Program-made: the position numbers and the translations under genes
NCBI GenBank assembly: GCA_026545225.1
Contig: CM048853.1
Span: forward strand, 54,889,755 to 54,953,754
Length of the DNA: 64,000 nt
Direction of reading: 5' to 3'
Source of the DNA: Cornus controversa
Taxonomy: Eukaryota > Streptophyta > Magnoliopsida > Cornales > Cornaceae
Notes under the pieces: model-generated
The model's input: the letters and a program-made list of their open reading frames with translations, nothing else
Told to the model about the DNA's origin: nothing
Database searches by the model: none
Part shown: one piece after another, positions 23,772-37,740 of the stretch
How the letters are laid out: every line of letters begins with the position of its first letter
How positions within the stretch are numbered: position 1 is the first letter of the stretch

Positions 23772-25573
23772 AAATTTGTGTTGAATGCTAATGTCATTTT
23801 TCAAAATTTTTGTTTCGATTAAATTGTTGATCTTGCTCTCCCGAATAGTCCTTGTAAGTTTGGTGGTAAATCGTTTGGTGGTTTGACGGAAATTTGAGTT
23901 TGAAATTTAAGAACCCTAAAACTTGAATTGAATTTGAGGCTTTTTGATTTAGGCTGTGATTGGAGGGAATTTTGGTACCAATGCGTAGCTTGGAACGAGA
24001 GGAGAAGTTTGGTATATAATAACATAAGTTTTGGTGGCCAGAGATGGCCGAAATAGGGCTGAGAAGACGAAAGGTTGCGACTGGTGTGTACTGGAAACCA
24101 GGAAAAAAAAAAAAAGAACAAAGGTTGAAGATGAAGGCCAACCACGTGTGAGGCCGAACTCCTAGTCCGGTCTCACTCGTTGAACCCACTAGGCCAGTTT
24201 GGGCCTAGTCTGAAATATTTAAATATTTTTTAAAAAAAATTTAAATCATTTTTAAATATAGAAAATTAGGAAAATGTTTTTAAATTACCGAAAAATTTCA
24301 GAAAATTCTAATAGGACTTTTAGAGACATATTATGCATAGAAACCTAGGCTATAGCTAGGTTTAAAGTTACTTGATGTTTAAATGGAGATGTGGGTTTTA
24401 TTGTGGGGTTTCTTTTTAATTAATTATTATTTTTCCTTTAATTATTCCTTTGCTAGCATAAATGTTCTTAATTAATTATATGATGTTTATATCAGTTTAT
24501 GAAATTATGTGAACTCAGTTACTTTCATGGTATGTTGTGTCATTTTTTTTTAATTGTTTAAATAGTAAATGTGACGATATGATTTTCATGATTTTAATTA
24601 GCATGCTTTTAAGTGTGTTAAATTATTATTTAAAAGTATTATTTCAGGCATGTCAGTATTGCCTAATACCTAATAAGGTATCTATTCATTAAATTTTTAG
24701 CATGTCAGGATTGTCTAATACCTAATAAGGTATTCATTATATTTTCGACATGTCAAAATTGTCTAATACCTAATAAAGTATCTATTCATTATATTTTTGG
24801 CATGTTAGGATTGTCAAGCATGACAAGATCTATTTATTATATTTACGGCATGTCAGGATTGTCAAGTATGTCAGGATTGCCTAATACCTAATAAGGTATT
24901 TATACATTATATTTTTTTTAGCATGTCAGAATTGCCACTTGTTAGACTTTATTGTAACAATGGAATGGTTGGTTCAGAACGTAGTTCTAATTATTTCTGA
25001 GATAGGAGATTAGTTAATAAATGGTATGTCATATTTATATGTTATTTACTGTCCTCATGTAGAGGGTATGTTTATTGGTTCTCTGATTGGGTGTCTTCAT
25101 ATAGAGGGTATGTTTGTCAGTTCTCTGATTGGGTGATAATAGAGGGAACTTGCTCGTGGGTTTAACCCACTTTGTTGATATTTCAAGTCCTAGGCCTGTT
25201 CCACCGCAAGGATAGAGTCTCAAGTTCATAGATTGTGGCAGTCATTTTCCCTTATCAATTTTTAGAGTAGGGACATGTTCCTTTCTTTATGTTCGGGATA
25301 TAAACTTTTTGGAAATGCTGTTTTAAATTATTTAATTTTTCTTATATTTTGAGTTTAGGAGTCCTTGAGTTATAGAATTTCCAACTTGTGTGGTTCAGAC
25401 TCTAAATTTTATTTTATTTTGTTCATTCTCTCAGTTTAAGTTTTCTTTCCACATTTATTTATTTATTCTGTTATCCTTGTAGTTTGTGTTTATATGCTAT
25501 CAATTGTAAGTATTCCTTATATTTTGTGTATGAGACTGGTCACCTTATGCGTGAAATTGTAAGGGGTATTTCA
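23075..25573. mobile_element. Solo LTR, 2499 bp, inside the fold-back element
   Basis: Begins TGTAATACCCCGTAAATTTT and ends GGGGTATTTCA, with short inverted TG...CA ends and a perfect 5-bp target duplication TTCAC at 23070-23074 and 25574-25578. No internal region or second LTR is present, so it fits a solo LTR left by recombination of a retrotransposon with long LTRs. Within it, 24646-24920 holds about five copies of a roughly 65-bp unit with 'gcatgtcaggattg' and 'cctaatacctaataaggtat'. Open frames at 23794-24189 are chance. Confidence 0.82.
24646..24920. repeat. Tandem repeat, about 65-bp unit, in the solo LTR
   Basis: The words 'catgtcaggattg' and 'cctaatacctaataaggta' recur about every 60-70 bp with small losses. 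Confidence 0.75.
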
Positions 25574-27200
25574 TTCACCACTCTTAAATCCACATTTCAT
25601 TACTCTTAAATCTTGAAGAACTTGAAATGTTAGTTTTTTGTCACGAACCATAAAACATGCATTCACCACCCTTAAATCTTGAAAATTTTGAAATATTTCT
25701 TATTAATTTTTTTGTCAACACTGTTAATCAATGTTTTACCACCCTTAAACCTACAATCACCATCCTTAAATCCAAATTTCAATACTGTTAAATCTTGAAA
25801 ATTTTAATATATATTAAGTCATTTTTTTAACACAGTTAATCTATGATCTAAAACTCTTGCGGCTCTTTTTTATTCATATTTTAATTATAATTATTATTTT
25901 TACTCATAAAAAAATAATATTAAGTTAAATTTAAATTATTCAACAAATTTAATATGGATTTTTACAAATTTAATAATTTTACTAAAAAAATTCAAGTTAA
26001 TTTTTTTTTCAACAAACTTAACCTTAAATTCAACACCCTTAAATATTGAAACATTTGAAATATTTCAAGTTAATATTTTTGTCAACACTTTTAATATATG
26101 TTTCACCATCCTTAAACCTATCATCACCATCCTTAAATTCACATTTCACCACTCTTAAATCGTGAAAAACTTAAAATATTTCAAGTTAAATTTTGTCAAC
26201 ACAATTAATATATAGTTCACCACCCTTAATCACAATTAATCTAGATTTCACCATGCATAAACATACATTCACCACTCATAAACATACATTTCATCACCCT
26301 TAAATCCAATTAATATGAGTAAAAAAATATTATTAAAAAAGAGTCATGAGAGTTTTGGATCAAGATTTAAATGAATTAAAATGTGGATTTAAGGATGGTG
26401 ATTGTAGGTTTAAGAGTAGTGAAACATGGATTAACAATGTTAACAACAAAATTAAGTTGAATGTTTTATGTTTTTCAAGATTTAAGGCTTGGTGAAACAT
26501 AGATTCAATGGTGGTGATGGTAGGTTTAAGGGTGGTGAAACATGGATTACCAGTGTTGACAAAAAAATTAACAAGAAATATTTCAAGTTTTTCAATATTT
26601 AAGGGTGGTGAAATGTGGATTTAAAGACGGTTAATGTATGTTTTATGGGTGGTGACAAAAAACTAACAAGAAATATTTCAATTTTTTCAAGATTTAAGGG
26701 CTGTGAAATATGGATTTAAAGGTGGTGAATGTATGTTTTAAAGTTGGTGAAATCTAGATTAATTGTGTTGACAAAAAACTAATAAGAGATATTTCAAGAT
26801 TTAAAAGTGGTGAAATGTATGTTTTATGAGTGATGAAATCTAGATTAAATTTGGTGAAATTTCAAGATTTAAGGGTGATGAATGTATGTTTTAAGTTTGG
26901 TGAATTCTAGATTAATTGTGTTAACAAAAAAACTAACAAATATTTTATGTTTTCCAAGATTTAAGAATGGTGAAATATGAATTTAAAGATGGTGAATGTA
27001 TGTTTTATAGGTGATAAAATATATATTAAATTTGATGAAATTATTAGACAAGGCAAAAATCGGACAGAGTAGAAGATCCAACGCTTACTCTATAAAAGTC
27101 ATAATTATTATGATAGGATTCTCTTTACAATATTATATTATTATGTTATGAATCAAATAACTACGTTAGCTGATCCGCAACTTCTGACATTGGTTTTAGT

Positions 27201-27870
27201 TAGGGGTGTACAAAAAATTCGTGAATCCTCGAATTCGATCCGATCCAATCCGATCCAGACGAATCCGATCCGATCCGTTAGCTAATGGATTGGTGGCGGA
27301 TTAAAAAATTAAAATCCGTTAGCCACGGATCGGATTGCGGATTGGAGGGTCAGAAATCCGATCCGATTCGCAATCCGATCCGTGGCAATCTATATTACAT
27401 TTAAGCTTGAATCTGACGGTCCAAAATATCTTTCGCTATCAACGGCTCACAATCACTTCATCTAACGGTTACGGTGGCGAGTGCGCGATAGTGCCGTAGG
27501 CACGGACATACACTAGTATATTTATATATATAATTAGTAATTATATGTATAATAATATAATATGCTACATACTTACATGGGTAAACCTAAAAACTCAATA
27601 TATATTATATTTGCTTATTTAACAATTGTGTTCATTTAAAAAGTGTTGTGTTTGTTGGATAATTTTTTTTTTGAAATTTTTGAAGTAGAAAAAAAAAAAA
27701 TCAAATAGGAGCACTTGGCCAATCCGTCAATTCGATCTGATCCAATCCGTTCAATCACGGATCGGATCGGATCGGTGGATTGCTACGGATCGGATTGAAT
27801 TTTTGTCAATCTGTAATCCGCGGAATGGATTAGGATTATGCATAATCCGATCCGATCCGTGGTCACCCTA
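27201..27870. mobile_element. hAT-like element with GATCCGATCC sub-ends
   Basis: Both ends are dense in ccgatccgatcc / ggatcggatcgg words facing each other, as in hAT sub-terminal repeats. Ends taggggtgta and, inverted, tagggtgacc. Flanking 8-bp words gttttagt (27193-27200) and attttagc (27871-27878) agree at 6 of 8 bases. A small Helitron sits inside. Confidence 0.65.
27389..27516 (+). mobile_element. Miniature Helitron, 128 bp
   Basis: Starts TCTATATTAC, preceded by A; ends CTAG followed by T (27517). Thirteen bases before the end is a hairpin GTGCC-GTA-GGCAC (27491-27503). The TC start, CTRR end, hairpin and A|T target are the known Helitron hallmarks. No coding capacity. Confidence 0.82.
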
Positions 27871-28127
27871 ATTTTAGCTAGTATAATTTTTCAAACTATA
27901 ACAAGTATTAAAACTTGATTACAAGAGGAACACAATATACACAATTATTTGGAGGTGAGTCTACTGTCTACTATAATTGTTCATTTTGAAATAAACAGGG
28001 ATCCACAAAATTGGACTACATGTCGAGCGGTGAAAAAAAGTACATGTCGAGCCCTAAAACCAAAAGCTTGTTTGTCATCCAACTCCTCAGTTGTGCTCAC
28101 TGACCCCTCATACATTCGGAAAACTCC

Positions 28128-31100
28128 ATGGCCAACGAACTAGACTTTGAGAACACTAGATTCTTTGTAGCCGTACACGTTGGCGCTGGATTTCACGCCC
28201 CGTCGAACGAGAAACATCTCCGCTCCGCCATGAAACGAGCCTGCCTCGCTGCCGCTTCTGTTCTCCGCAAGGTCTTCGTTCTACTCTCTCTCTATATATA
28301 TAGTATAATGGAATGATTTATTTTCTACTAATTGTTAATTATTTGTCAGGTTTGTATTTGGTTTCTCTATTTACTTTTACATTTCTATAGATCATGAACT
28401 TATGAAGTACGCATCGTAGAATTGACCGTAAATGAGGATACATTCCTTTGTTCATGTGTTTGTTTGAATTTTTTAGGGTTCTGGTGGATGCTTGGATGCT
28501 GTTTCGGCTGCCATTCAAGTGTTGGAGGTACTTTCTTCCATGTACGACTTGTACTCTATTTATCTATTTAATCCTATGGCATTGTTCTTGTCATATTGTG
28601 TAATTGTTCATTAAATAGTTAATCATTGTAAACTTTGGTCTTTGGATGAATAAGTCTGAAATAAAATGAGCTGGTGCCCAGTGGGCTGCCTAGGCTAGCT
28701 ACTGTTTTAAATTTTAAAATAAATGGGGTTGGGGCCTCCTGATCTTGGCTTACCTTTGGTGGGTTGGTGAGCAGGTCGAATGCTGGATGTATCAAGATAG
28801 TTTGCTTCAGCTCTTGACATCCTGTTTTTGTTTCTATAATGGCTGGATAGCTGGCGAACCATTTCATGCAGTGAATTATTTTTTTTTGGTTTCTCAAGGA
28901 TGATGCAAGCACAAATGCAGGGCGAGGTTCAAATTTGACAGAAGATGGTCATGTGGAATGTGATGCCAGTATTATGGATGGTGATTCTGGGGCATTTGGG
29001 GCTGTTGGCGCAGTGCGAGGTGAGTGCAAGACTGAATTTCATATATACATCTCTGAAACCATTCTCTACTCAAGTATTTTGTTTATCTACTATCATTTTT
29101 CTTTTCTATTGACATCCTTTGGCTTTCATCTTCATTTCATACCCTACAATTCTTTGTGAAGTATATAATTACCAGGTGTCCGAAATGCTATCCAAATTGC
29201 TGCTCTTTTGGCCAAGGAACAGATGACGGGTTCTTCGTTGTTGGGTCGTATACCTCCCATGTATGATCACTCTGCCATGCTCGTCTTTAAACCTACTGGA
29301 CAAAAGTACCTCTTTCTTGCATATTCTCAATAAATTTTCTGTCTTTGGTATCTTGGTACATATTTCTTCATCCCTCGTGTCCATGAGTGAAGTTTTTGAG
29401 TGTGTAAACCTACTGGACAAAAGTAACTCTTTCTCAGCATATTCTCAATAATTTTCCTGTCTTTGGTATCTTGGTACAAATTTCTTCATCCCTCGTGTCC
29501 ATGAGTGAAGTTTTTGAGTGTGTGAAAGTAGGAATTATATATTGCAGCAAGTTGTACTAATTATAGCACTTGCATATCTGCCTCCCTGATCATGCAGAGT
29601 GCTTTACTTAGTAAACCAATATTTAAAGCAAGCTCAAAGTGAAGATATGGTTTTGTTTTTGGCATGAGATAGAGAGCTAAGGTCAAAGAAAATGCTCACT
29701 TAATATGACAAAAGGGGCCTCTCACAGTTTCACATCAAAACAATATGTTAAAAACTTACAAGTTTCAAAATGTTGAATTTCATAGAGCCATACATAACTT
29801 GTGCATGTGTTTGAACTTTTTTGGTTTTAATTGCTATCAAAAGCAGTTAGTGCACATGTTTTTCAACAATTATATGATATCAATGCATGTTTGTTTTTAG
29901 AGTTTGAACTTATTTTATTTTTCCATGGGCCATTTCTTGTGTTGCCCAGATTCTTGGTTGGTGAAGGTGCATGCACATGGGCAAAGTCCAAGGGCATTGT
30001 TTTACCAGCAAGCATAGCCGAGGCTGATGAGGTACTCTTGTTGTTTTTCTGCCTTAATTATGTTTCCTAAATATCTGTTTCTCTATGAATTACTTTTTCG
30101 TGTTCACTATAATGATTGTAAAATTTCAAGTTACAAATCTGGTCAGAAAATTGTTCCCTTAATCATTACTTCGGCACATTTTTGTTAACAGTGGCTGGCG
30201 ACAGAAAGGGCAAAGGCACAATGGCATAAATACAAAAGTATGCTTGATGATGCGAAAGCTACAAAAGACGATTCTTATGTGGAAATGTCCTGTAGTTCTC
30301 AAGAGACTTTTGCAATATCAGGTATTCCTTCTCATTTATCTTAAAGATATCAATTCCTTCCATTTCAATTTTGACAATTTGCTAATGTCTTTGGTTGTTT
30401 GTTATACTCCTTCATATTGAGATAAATTGCGGTTAGGCGTTCGATAGAATTCTCCATTAGTTAATAAATATATTTCTGTTCCAGAAATAGAAGCTCAACC
30501 ATGTGATCCTTCCAAGATAAATGGAGGAGGTGGTCAATCATCTGCACTCAATGCATTGGAAGTGGACTGTATTATGGACACTGTTGGAGTTATTTGCATT
30601 GACTCTAAAGGACACATAGCATCTGGAGCCTCAAGCGGCGGAATTGCGCTGAAGGTAATGTAATGTAAAGCCTCTCTCTCTTCTTCATCTTCTCCGAACT
30701 ATCTCTATTTTTCTTCATCTTCTTCTTCTCCTCCTCCTCCTCTGAAGAGACTGTACGTCACCCCCCCCCCCCCCCTCTCTCTCTCTCTCCCCCTCCTCCC
30801 TCTCCCTCTCTCTCTCTCATTGCTTCTCACAGGTATTGCTTCATTTCTCTGTTTAGTTGCTGTTTCCTAGTTATATGTTGTGAATTAATTCTGAATTTTT
30901 TGGAATTTGCAAATTGATCTAAACTGGTTTGTTATTGTTCTGAATTGGTTTTCCTGCACAAGTACTTGATTAGTTGGATATTTGTTGCTTGATTTTGGAG
31001 TGAAAACTCATGCTTGGATATTTATTACTTTTGTTTCATTAACTATTAGTTTTTGGAATTGGAGGTATGAATTTGTCTTTACATTTTTTTAATGCTTGGA

Positions 31101-34100
31101 TGATATGGTTTATGGATTTATTTTTTCTTGTTGATATTAGTTTTTAGAATAATGACTATGGGATTATCATTTGATAGTAATTTTATCATTCAATTGTGCA
31201 CCTCACGTCACTCCACCTTGCACTTTGTGCTTAGGCTCCAAGGGACTTTTGGCGGCTTAGTGCGTGTTGGGCCTATGATATTCATCTAGCATAATAATTT
31301 TTACATCAGGAAGTATTAAGTTTTATCACTCCTCAAGCGCTAGAATTTCAAACTCTTAATTTCTTCAGGCACAAGGATGTCGGAATGAGTTCAAAGAGGA
31401 AAAGGGTGGGCTTCCTTTAATTTGGGCTTGCTTACTTGTGACACACTTGTAATTTCGAGATATACATAATATCATAGTTATTTATATCTACTCTAGGTAT
31501 CAATGTCAACAAAAGTTTTCTGTTACTCCTAATATATTGAAGGGTTATCTGCACCTTCTACTTCCTTTCCATTCTATTACTAAACAGTTGTTCTCCTCTT
31601 AGTGTTGAAGTTAATTGGGGAGCTTAAGGACTTTCTGCAAGCATTTGAAATGTCGAGTCTTTCTTCGTGGCATCTTAAGGATTGACATTTTTTAAATATG
31701 TTTTGATGAAGCAAAACTCCGCACGATCCGATTTGGCACAAGTTGCTTGCAAGATAGAGGAGTTAGGACCAAGGCCAGTGGGGTGTTGGCCGGGGTCACT
31801 CCGACGATCGAGTCAGTGCTTGATGAAATATGTAATAGAAAGTAATTATGTTTGATTTAGGCATACCTTTGGATGTCCCTCTGCTCTCCTTTTTATAGGA
31901 GAGTGTTTGGATGGTTGCATTTAAGTAGGAGATCCTTTCGATTACCTTCTCCAATTCAACTGGGAGAATAAAGTAGTTATCCTTATCCTTCTGTTGTAGC
32001 TTATCTCATGTCTTTGACTCCTTTGCCTCTTGGACTTCCTATCAATCTGAATTTCCCATGTCATGTTTAAAGCCTGGGCTTTTGTTACATTCTCACTGTC
32101 AAAAAGAGTGAGAAAAAGCAAAAGAGGAGGAAAAACAAGGAAGTGGTTATGTGGGGAAAGAAGATCTAATGAACATGAAAATGGAGAAGATGCAACTAGT
32201 AGTGATGGCAATGGTGTTAAAAAGGCAGTTGTTATTTAGAGTAGTAGTCTTCTCATGAAGTTAAATGTTGATCAGTCTTTCTTGGAAATATTACGGTCAA
32301 TTGTTGGCAGTGGATAACTTTCAAGTTCTAGATTCCATTTCTCAAAATGCATTGTTGAAGAGACTTCTTATATAGTTAATTCTATGGTGTCTTTACTGGT
32401 TTTTCTTAAAGTGATAGATTATTTAGGGGAGTAGTCAAAAGCGTTGGCAGACCTTCATCAGGTTGAAGGATCAAAGAAGTTTTATAATCTCAATGTCTAG
32501 ACTCAAGATTGGCATTTAGCTTGAAGTCTTTTTTTTTTTTTTTTCAGTGCGAGAGGTCAGTGGAGACAGATTCATTGTGAGTTCTTGTTGCAAGGAAAGG
32601 GCATATAAAAGATACTTGACCTTTATCTTTTTGGATGCAATGCCCTTTTTAGCTTGTTATTTTCATTCTCTTAGTTTCACTTAGCTGCCTATTTTTTTGT
32701 CTATGGTGCTTTATCTTTTCTATTTCGTGATTAAATTTTGCATTGTCAATAGAATGATGTGCCATGATGAGTATGTCAAGGTGATTTCACATTTGTCTTC
32801 CTGTTATTTTTTATATTAACCAACCTTACCTCCAAAATTTGATCAATGTTTTCTTGTGAAGCATGGACACATATACGGGATACGGATATGACTCAATACG
32901 ACAAATTATTAAAATATAGGATTGTATACGGTATGGACACGACAATATATATATATATATTATTGTATATATGAATAAAAATTTAAAAATATATTTTTAT
33001 GTATAAATTTAAAATAATTATTATTTCTCATGTTATAGCTGTAGTTACTAGCAATAACAATATTATGACAAACAAGCTGAGGGTTAAGAGTTATATCAAA
33101 CCAAAGGTTGTAACCTAGTGGTGTCTCCTCAACAAAGTCAGAGGTGAGGGTTCAAGCCCCCATAGGGGCAAATGAGTGTGAGTTTCTTGCCAAGAACCCC
33201 CAAAAAAAAAATATATATTACACGGATACATTTTAGATTGAATAATTCCTGTTATATATCTCAATACTTATTTTTGAAGAAATTCTGAACTTTTATTAAC
33301 AAATATGCTATAATATTATATTTGAAAAGGTTATAATTTGTTGTTCAAAACTTGTTAAACATGTGTCCCGAAGTCTTCGAGAAGTATTAGTATGTTGCTG
33401 AAGTATCAAATATGTGTTAGAAATAAAAAGAATTATTTTTAGATTATGGATACTTTAGGAAGTATCAAACACATATTCGTGAGTATTCGAAAAGTATCGA
33501 TATCCAATATGGACATGATATTGATATGTCCTCCTTGTATAATTATCCATGCTTCTTAGTTTTCTCCTTGTTTTACTTTTTTCTTAGACTGCTCTCTTTG
33601 GTTTCTTTTTCTTACTAATACATGTTTTACTTTCCATCATCCATGTTGATAATAAAATATAAAAAAGAAAAAGAATAGAAAAAGTGTTGTACCCTGATTT
33701 GGTCAATAATGGTGCATGTTCTATTTTTTATGACTGATCAATTGATTACATATATTATTTTATTAGCATTAAACTGCGTGTGCTTCAACATGAATCTTGA
33801 GTTATTTCTATTGTAGAAGCCCCTAATTTGAGATTCCTTGTGAACTTTCACTTCGCAATTATTAATATACATCCTGTACTCCTTATTTACATTATCTGCA
33901 TTTAACTTTGGTCAATTATCACCTCCTTTTTCTTTTATTTTTTATTTTTTGGTTAATGTCAGTATTGTTATCCATGTTTCTAAAAGCTGAAATATTTATG
34001 AAGAATCTGACTTGTGCTGATTTCGAAGTATTGGATTATTCAACCAAGTTTTTCATTTTACATTTAAGTCTTTCTAACAGGTTAGTGGGCGTGTGGGGCT

Positions 34101-35310
34101 GGCAGGAATGTATGGTTCAGGTTGTTGGGCATCCTCAAAAGGTCCCTTTGGGGCCCCATTCCTTGTTGGCTGTTGTGTTAGTGGTGCTGGAGAATACCTG
34201 ATGAAAGGATTTGCAGCCCGAGAGTGCTGTGTCTCATCATCACTGTAAGATTAACACTTGCTTCATATTTTTCAGAACTTCTATTCTCTTGAAATCAATT
34301 AAGATTCAATATTAAGTTATCAATTTTACTTCCCAAGATATTAAACTGTGATTGGTGGAACCTTTTAAGCCACTGAATTCCTGGCATTTGAAGGCTTGGA
34401 GCAAGAACGTTCTACAGTCAATGATATTACCTGTAGTATGATTCTGAAGACTACAAAAAACTATTAGGAGAGTATCTTGTCATTAGCTTCTTGTGCCTCT
34501 GAAATTGCAGGCTCTGTCAGGACCATCCTGATTTTAGTTGGTTTCTGTGATTGGATCCTATTTTTTTGAGGCATATTTGACAATTATTTGTCTCTCTTTT
34601 TCATTTTAAATTTAATATCATGTTGCTGTTGCTGTGGCTTTTAATGGAACACTTTTTCTTGTGAAGCTGTTAAAAAAGGTGAAGAAATTCTACTCCTTCC
34701 ATTAGCATCCTTCTGTACGATTTAACTTTACATGCAAAAATGTCAGATTTGAGCTTCGACAAAAAGCTCTAAATCTCTGGCCAAAAAACAATTTTTTAAT
34801 TTTTATTTCCCTGTCACCAAATGCAACTAAAAGAAGCACTTTTGCAATACCCAGCAGACACGAAGTGCTTTAATAATAAATTAGTTGTATTATTCAAGCT
34901 GTATGTACTAAACCTGCAAAGATCATAAATTCTTATATATGTATTGTTAGGTTATATATTTTCTATTTTAGATTATATATCTTTTCCTATTAGGTTTCTT
35001 ACACTTTTTTCTAAACCATCTAGGATTAGGATTTCTCGTCTCCTAAGTTTACTTAGCTTCCAAGATTATGTGCCTATAAATAGGCTTTTATGTATTGTTC
35101 ATTAATATCAAGACAAATCAATTCAATATATACAACTATTTTTCTTTATCAATTCTAACATGGTATCAAATATATACAATTTTCTCTATAATTCTTAACT
35201 TGGTATTAGAGCCTATCAATTTCTGGTAGTCTTCACAGTTTATCGCCCTCACTGTCGGAGATGGCACCATCGGCTTCATCCCCAGCGGGCAATCGTCAAA
35301 ATAGCTTCCG

Positions 35311-35359
<49 letters not shown>

Positions 35360-37697
35360 GCAGATATAAAAGAAAAGGGTAAATTTCATTGACACTCCTT
35401 AAGGTTTGATGTATTGTCACGCGGCTACAACTTTATGCAATTTTGTCACCAACACCCCTGAGGTTTGTGTCGTATATCACATGCACCCCCTCCTGCCAAA
35501 AGTAGGCCGTGTCAGACCACTTTTAATGGTGAAAAGACCATGCTACCTTTGACTTTTGACCTAACCTTTTTGAATATTAAAATTATCTATTTAACTCTGC
35601 CTAATGGACCAAAATGCCCCCAACTATGCCATATTATTACATACCCACTTCACTGTTATTACATTATATATATATACATATATATTTGTACATATATATG
35701 TCGAGCACCACTGCCACCAACCACCACCACCACCACCACAGGCGGCAAAACCACCACCACTGTTGAACAAAAATTGGGGATCGGAGACGAAGAAGAATAA
35801 AATCAAAATACACAACCAACCACAACCACCACCCCCCACTGCCACCAACCATCACCATCACAGGCGGCAAAACCACCACCACACCACTGTTGAACAAAAA
35901 TGGGGGATCGGAGACAAAGAAGAACAAAATCAACACAACCAACCACCACCACTACCACTGCCACCAACCACCACCACCACAGGCGGCAAAACCACCACCA
36001 CCGCTGTCAAACAAAAATTGGGGATTGGAGACGGAGAAGAAGAAGAACAAAATCAAAATACACAACCGACCACAACCACCACCACTATCGAACAAAAATT
36101 GGGGATCAAAGACGAAGAAGAACAACAAAATCAAAATACACAACCACAACCACCACTACCACCACCACTGTTGAACAAAAATTGGGGATCGGAGACGAAG
36201 AAGAAGAACAAAATCAACTACACAGAGGGATTAGGCAATTCAGTCTCAACGAAGATCCAAACAGTACCCGTAGCCTCAAAGTGTTCGATCGGTTCGATGA
36301 TTCCTCGTCGGATGATGAGTTCTATTCAGCCGGAAGTTCTAGTTTGGAAAATGGAATCGTCCAGAGCTCCGCCGGAGTTCGTAGCCCAAGGAGTTCACTA
36401 AGATGAGGAGGCGGCGCTTAGGGCTGCAAATGAACCGAGCTGCTCTTGAACAGGCTCGGACTCGGCTCGTTAAGTGCTCGGTTCGGGCTCGTTCATTAAA
36501 CAAATGAGCCAAGCTTCAACACATTTATTAGGCTCGTTTACTAAACGCACCAAGCCTGAATAATGTCGAGCTTGGCTCGTGAACAAGCTCGTTAAAAGGC
36601 CCAATTTTTTTTAGAAAAATCCTATATACAATAGTTTAAGCCCATTTAATATAAATTCAGTCCAAAGACTCCAAACTTTCACGTCTTTCATAAGCCCAAA
36701 TTCTTTACACTATAAGCCCAAGCTTACACACAGATTTATGAGCCCAAATCTATCCATTTAGCCTAGTTGTCTATCATCACATACATATCTTTGTATCAAC
36801 CGTAGGATGGATTGCTTGAACAAATAAGTACAAATGATATTTGTGATGAAACCCTAATTATATGCAGCGACAACAAGTTCAACAACTCTCCTTATCACAT
36901 TCAACACAACCGCTTCCTCCTTATCGCGTTAAACACAGCATCACTTTTCGCTGGCCGACGATGGGGCTTTCTCTCCTGTAACAGATTTCTCTCTCTGACA
37001 TCTCTCATTGGGTCACTTTTCATTGATGGTGTATCTTAATCTCCGGAATCATTATCTCCGTTGAGTTCTTGAGGAAGATGATCGGAGTTCGGCGAAAAAG
37101 AGGGCATCAATTTTCTTTCATCTTTGAAAACGGTAATCTGTTGATTTCCTCCACCCTCCAAAATTGTATGAATCTGATGTTGTGTACAATAATGTTGATT
37201 TCCCCCACCCTCCAAGAATCTGATGTTGTGTTTGTATATACACACAAATAGAGATTATACACAATTTGGCCAAATGAGCTCGAGCGAGCCGAGTTCGAGC
37301 TTGCCGAGGAACTGACGAGCTGAGCTTGAGCTTGCCTAGGCGAAGTTCGCCTGAGCCCGAGCACCTCTATAATCTTCACGAGCTAAGCCCGAACATGCCA
37401 AGGCTTGGGCTCTTTCGGTTCATTTGCAGCCCTAGCGGCGCCATTTTACGAGTCGGTTCGCACTTCACCCATGCTTTGCTTAATTTTTGGAGTTTGCAGT
37501 ACACATAGGCGGTGCTTGGTGATGAGAGATCAATATCGTCGTCTTCGATTGGAGCACCTTCCATAGAGATTTTAGAGCAAGAATCTAGAGAGAGATGGTT
37601 GTCGTTGGTGGCACCGCCGGTATGGGTTGGGATTGTGGTGGTGGTGTTGATTGTTCAATATATATATCTATATATATATAGTTATATACACATATTA

Positions 37698-37740
<43 letters not shown>

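Larger units (their letters stand above)
22942..27044. mobile_element. Large fold-back element with repeated sub-ends
   Basis: The left arm (22942-23074, continued 25574-26330) repeats units such as 'caccacccttaaatc' and 'aaacatacattcac'; the right arm (26350-27044) carries the inverse, 'gatttaagggtggtgaa' and 'gtgaatgtatgtttta'. The outer ends are tgtcttataatttcac and, inverted, ttgtctaataatttcat. Near the middle 'gctcttttttat' and 'aaaaaagagtcatgag' also face each other. No coding sequence. The element class is unclear; target duplication was not found. Confidence 0.7.

Noticed and set aside
23794..24189. 131-aa frame on minus
   Set aside because: Lies in the solo LTR, overlaps another chance frame, and shows no recognisable domain.
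27193..27878. Clean 8-bp target duplication
   Set aside because: Only 6 of 8 bases match, so borders of this hAT-like element stay provisional.
35604..36401. 265-aa Pro/Thr/Lys-rich frame
   Set aside because: Explained by a short tandem repeat that keeps several frames open on both strands; it lies inside a MULE.
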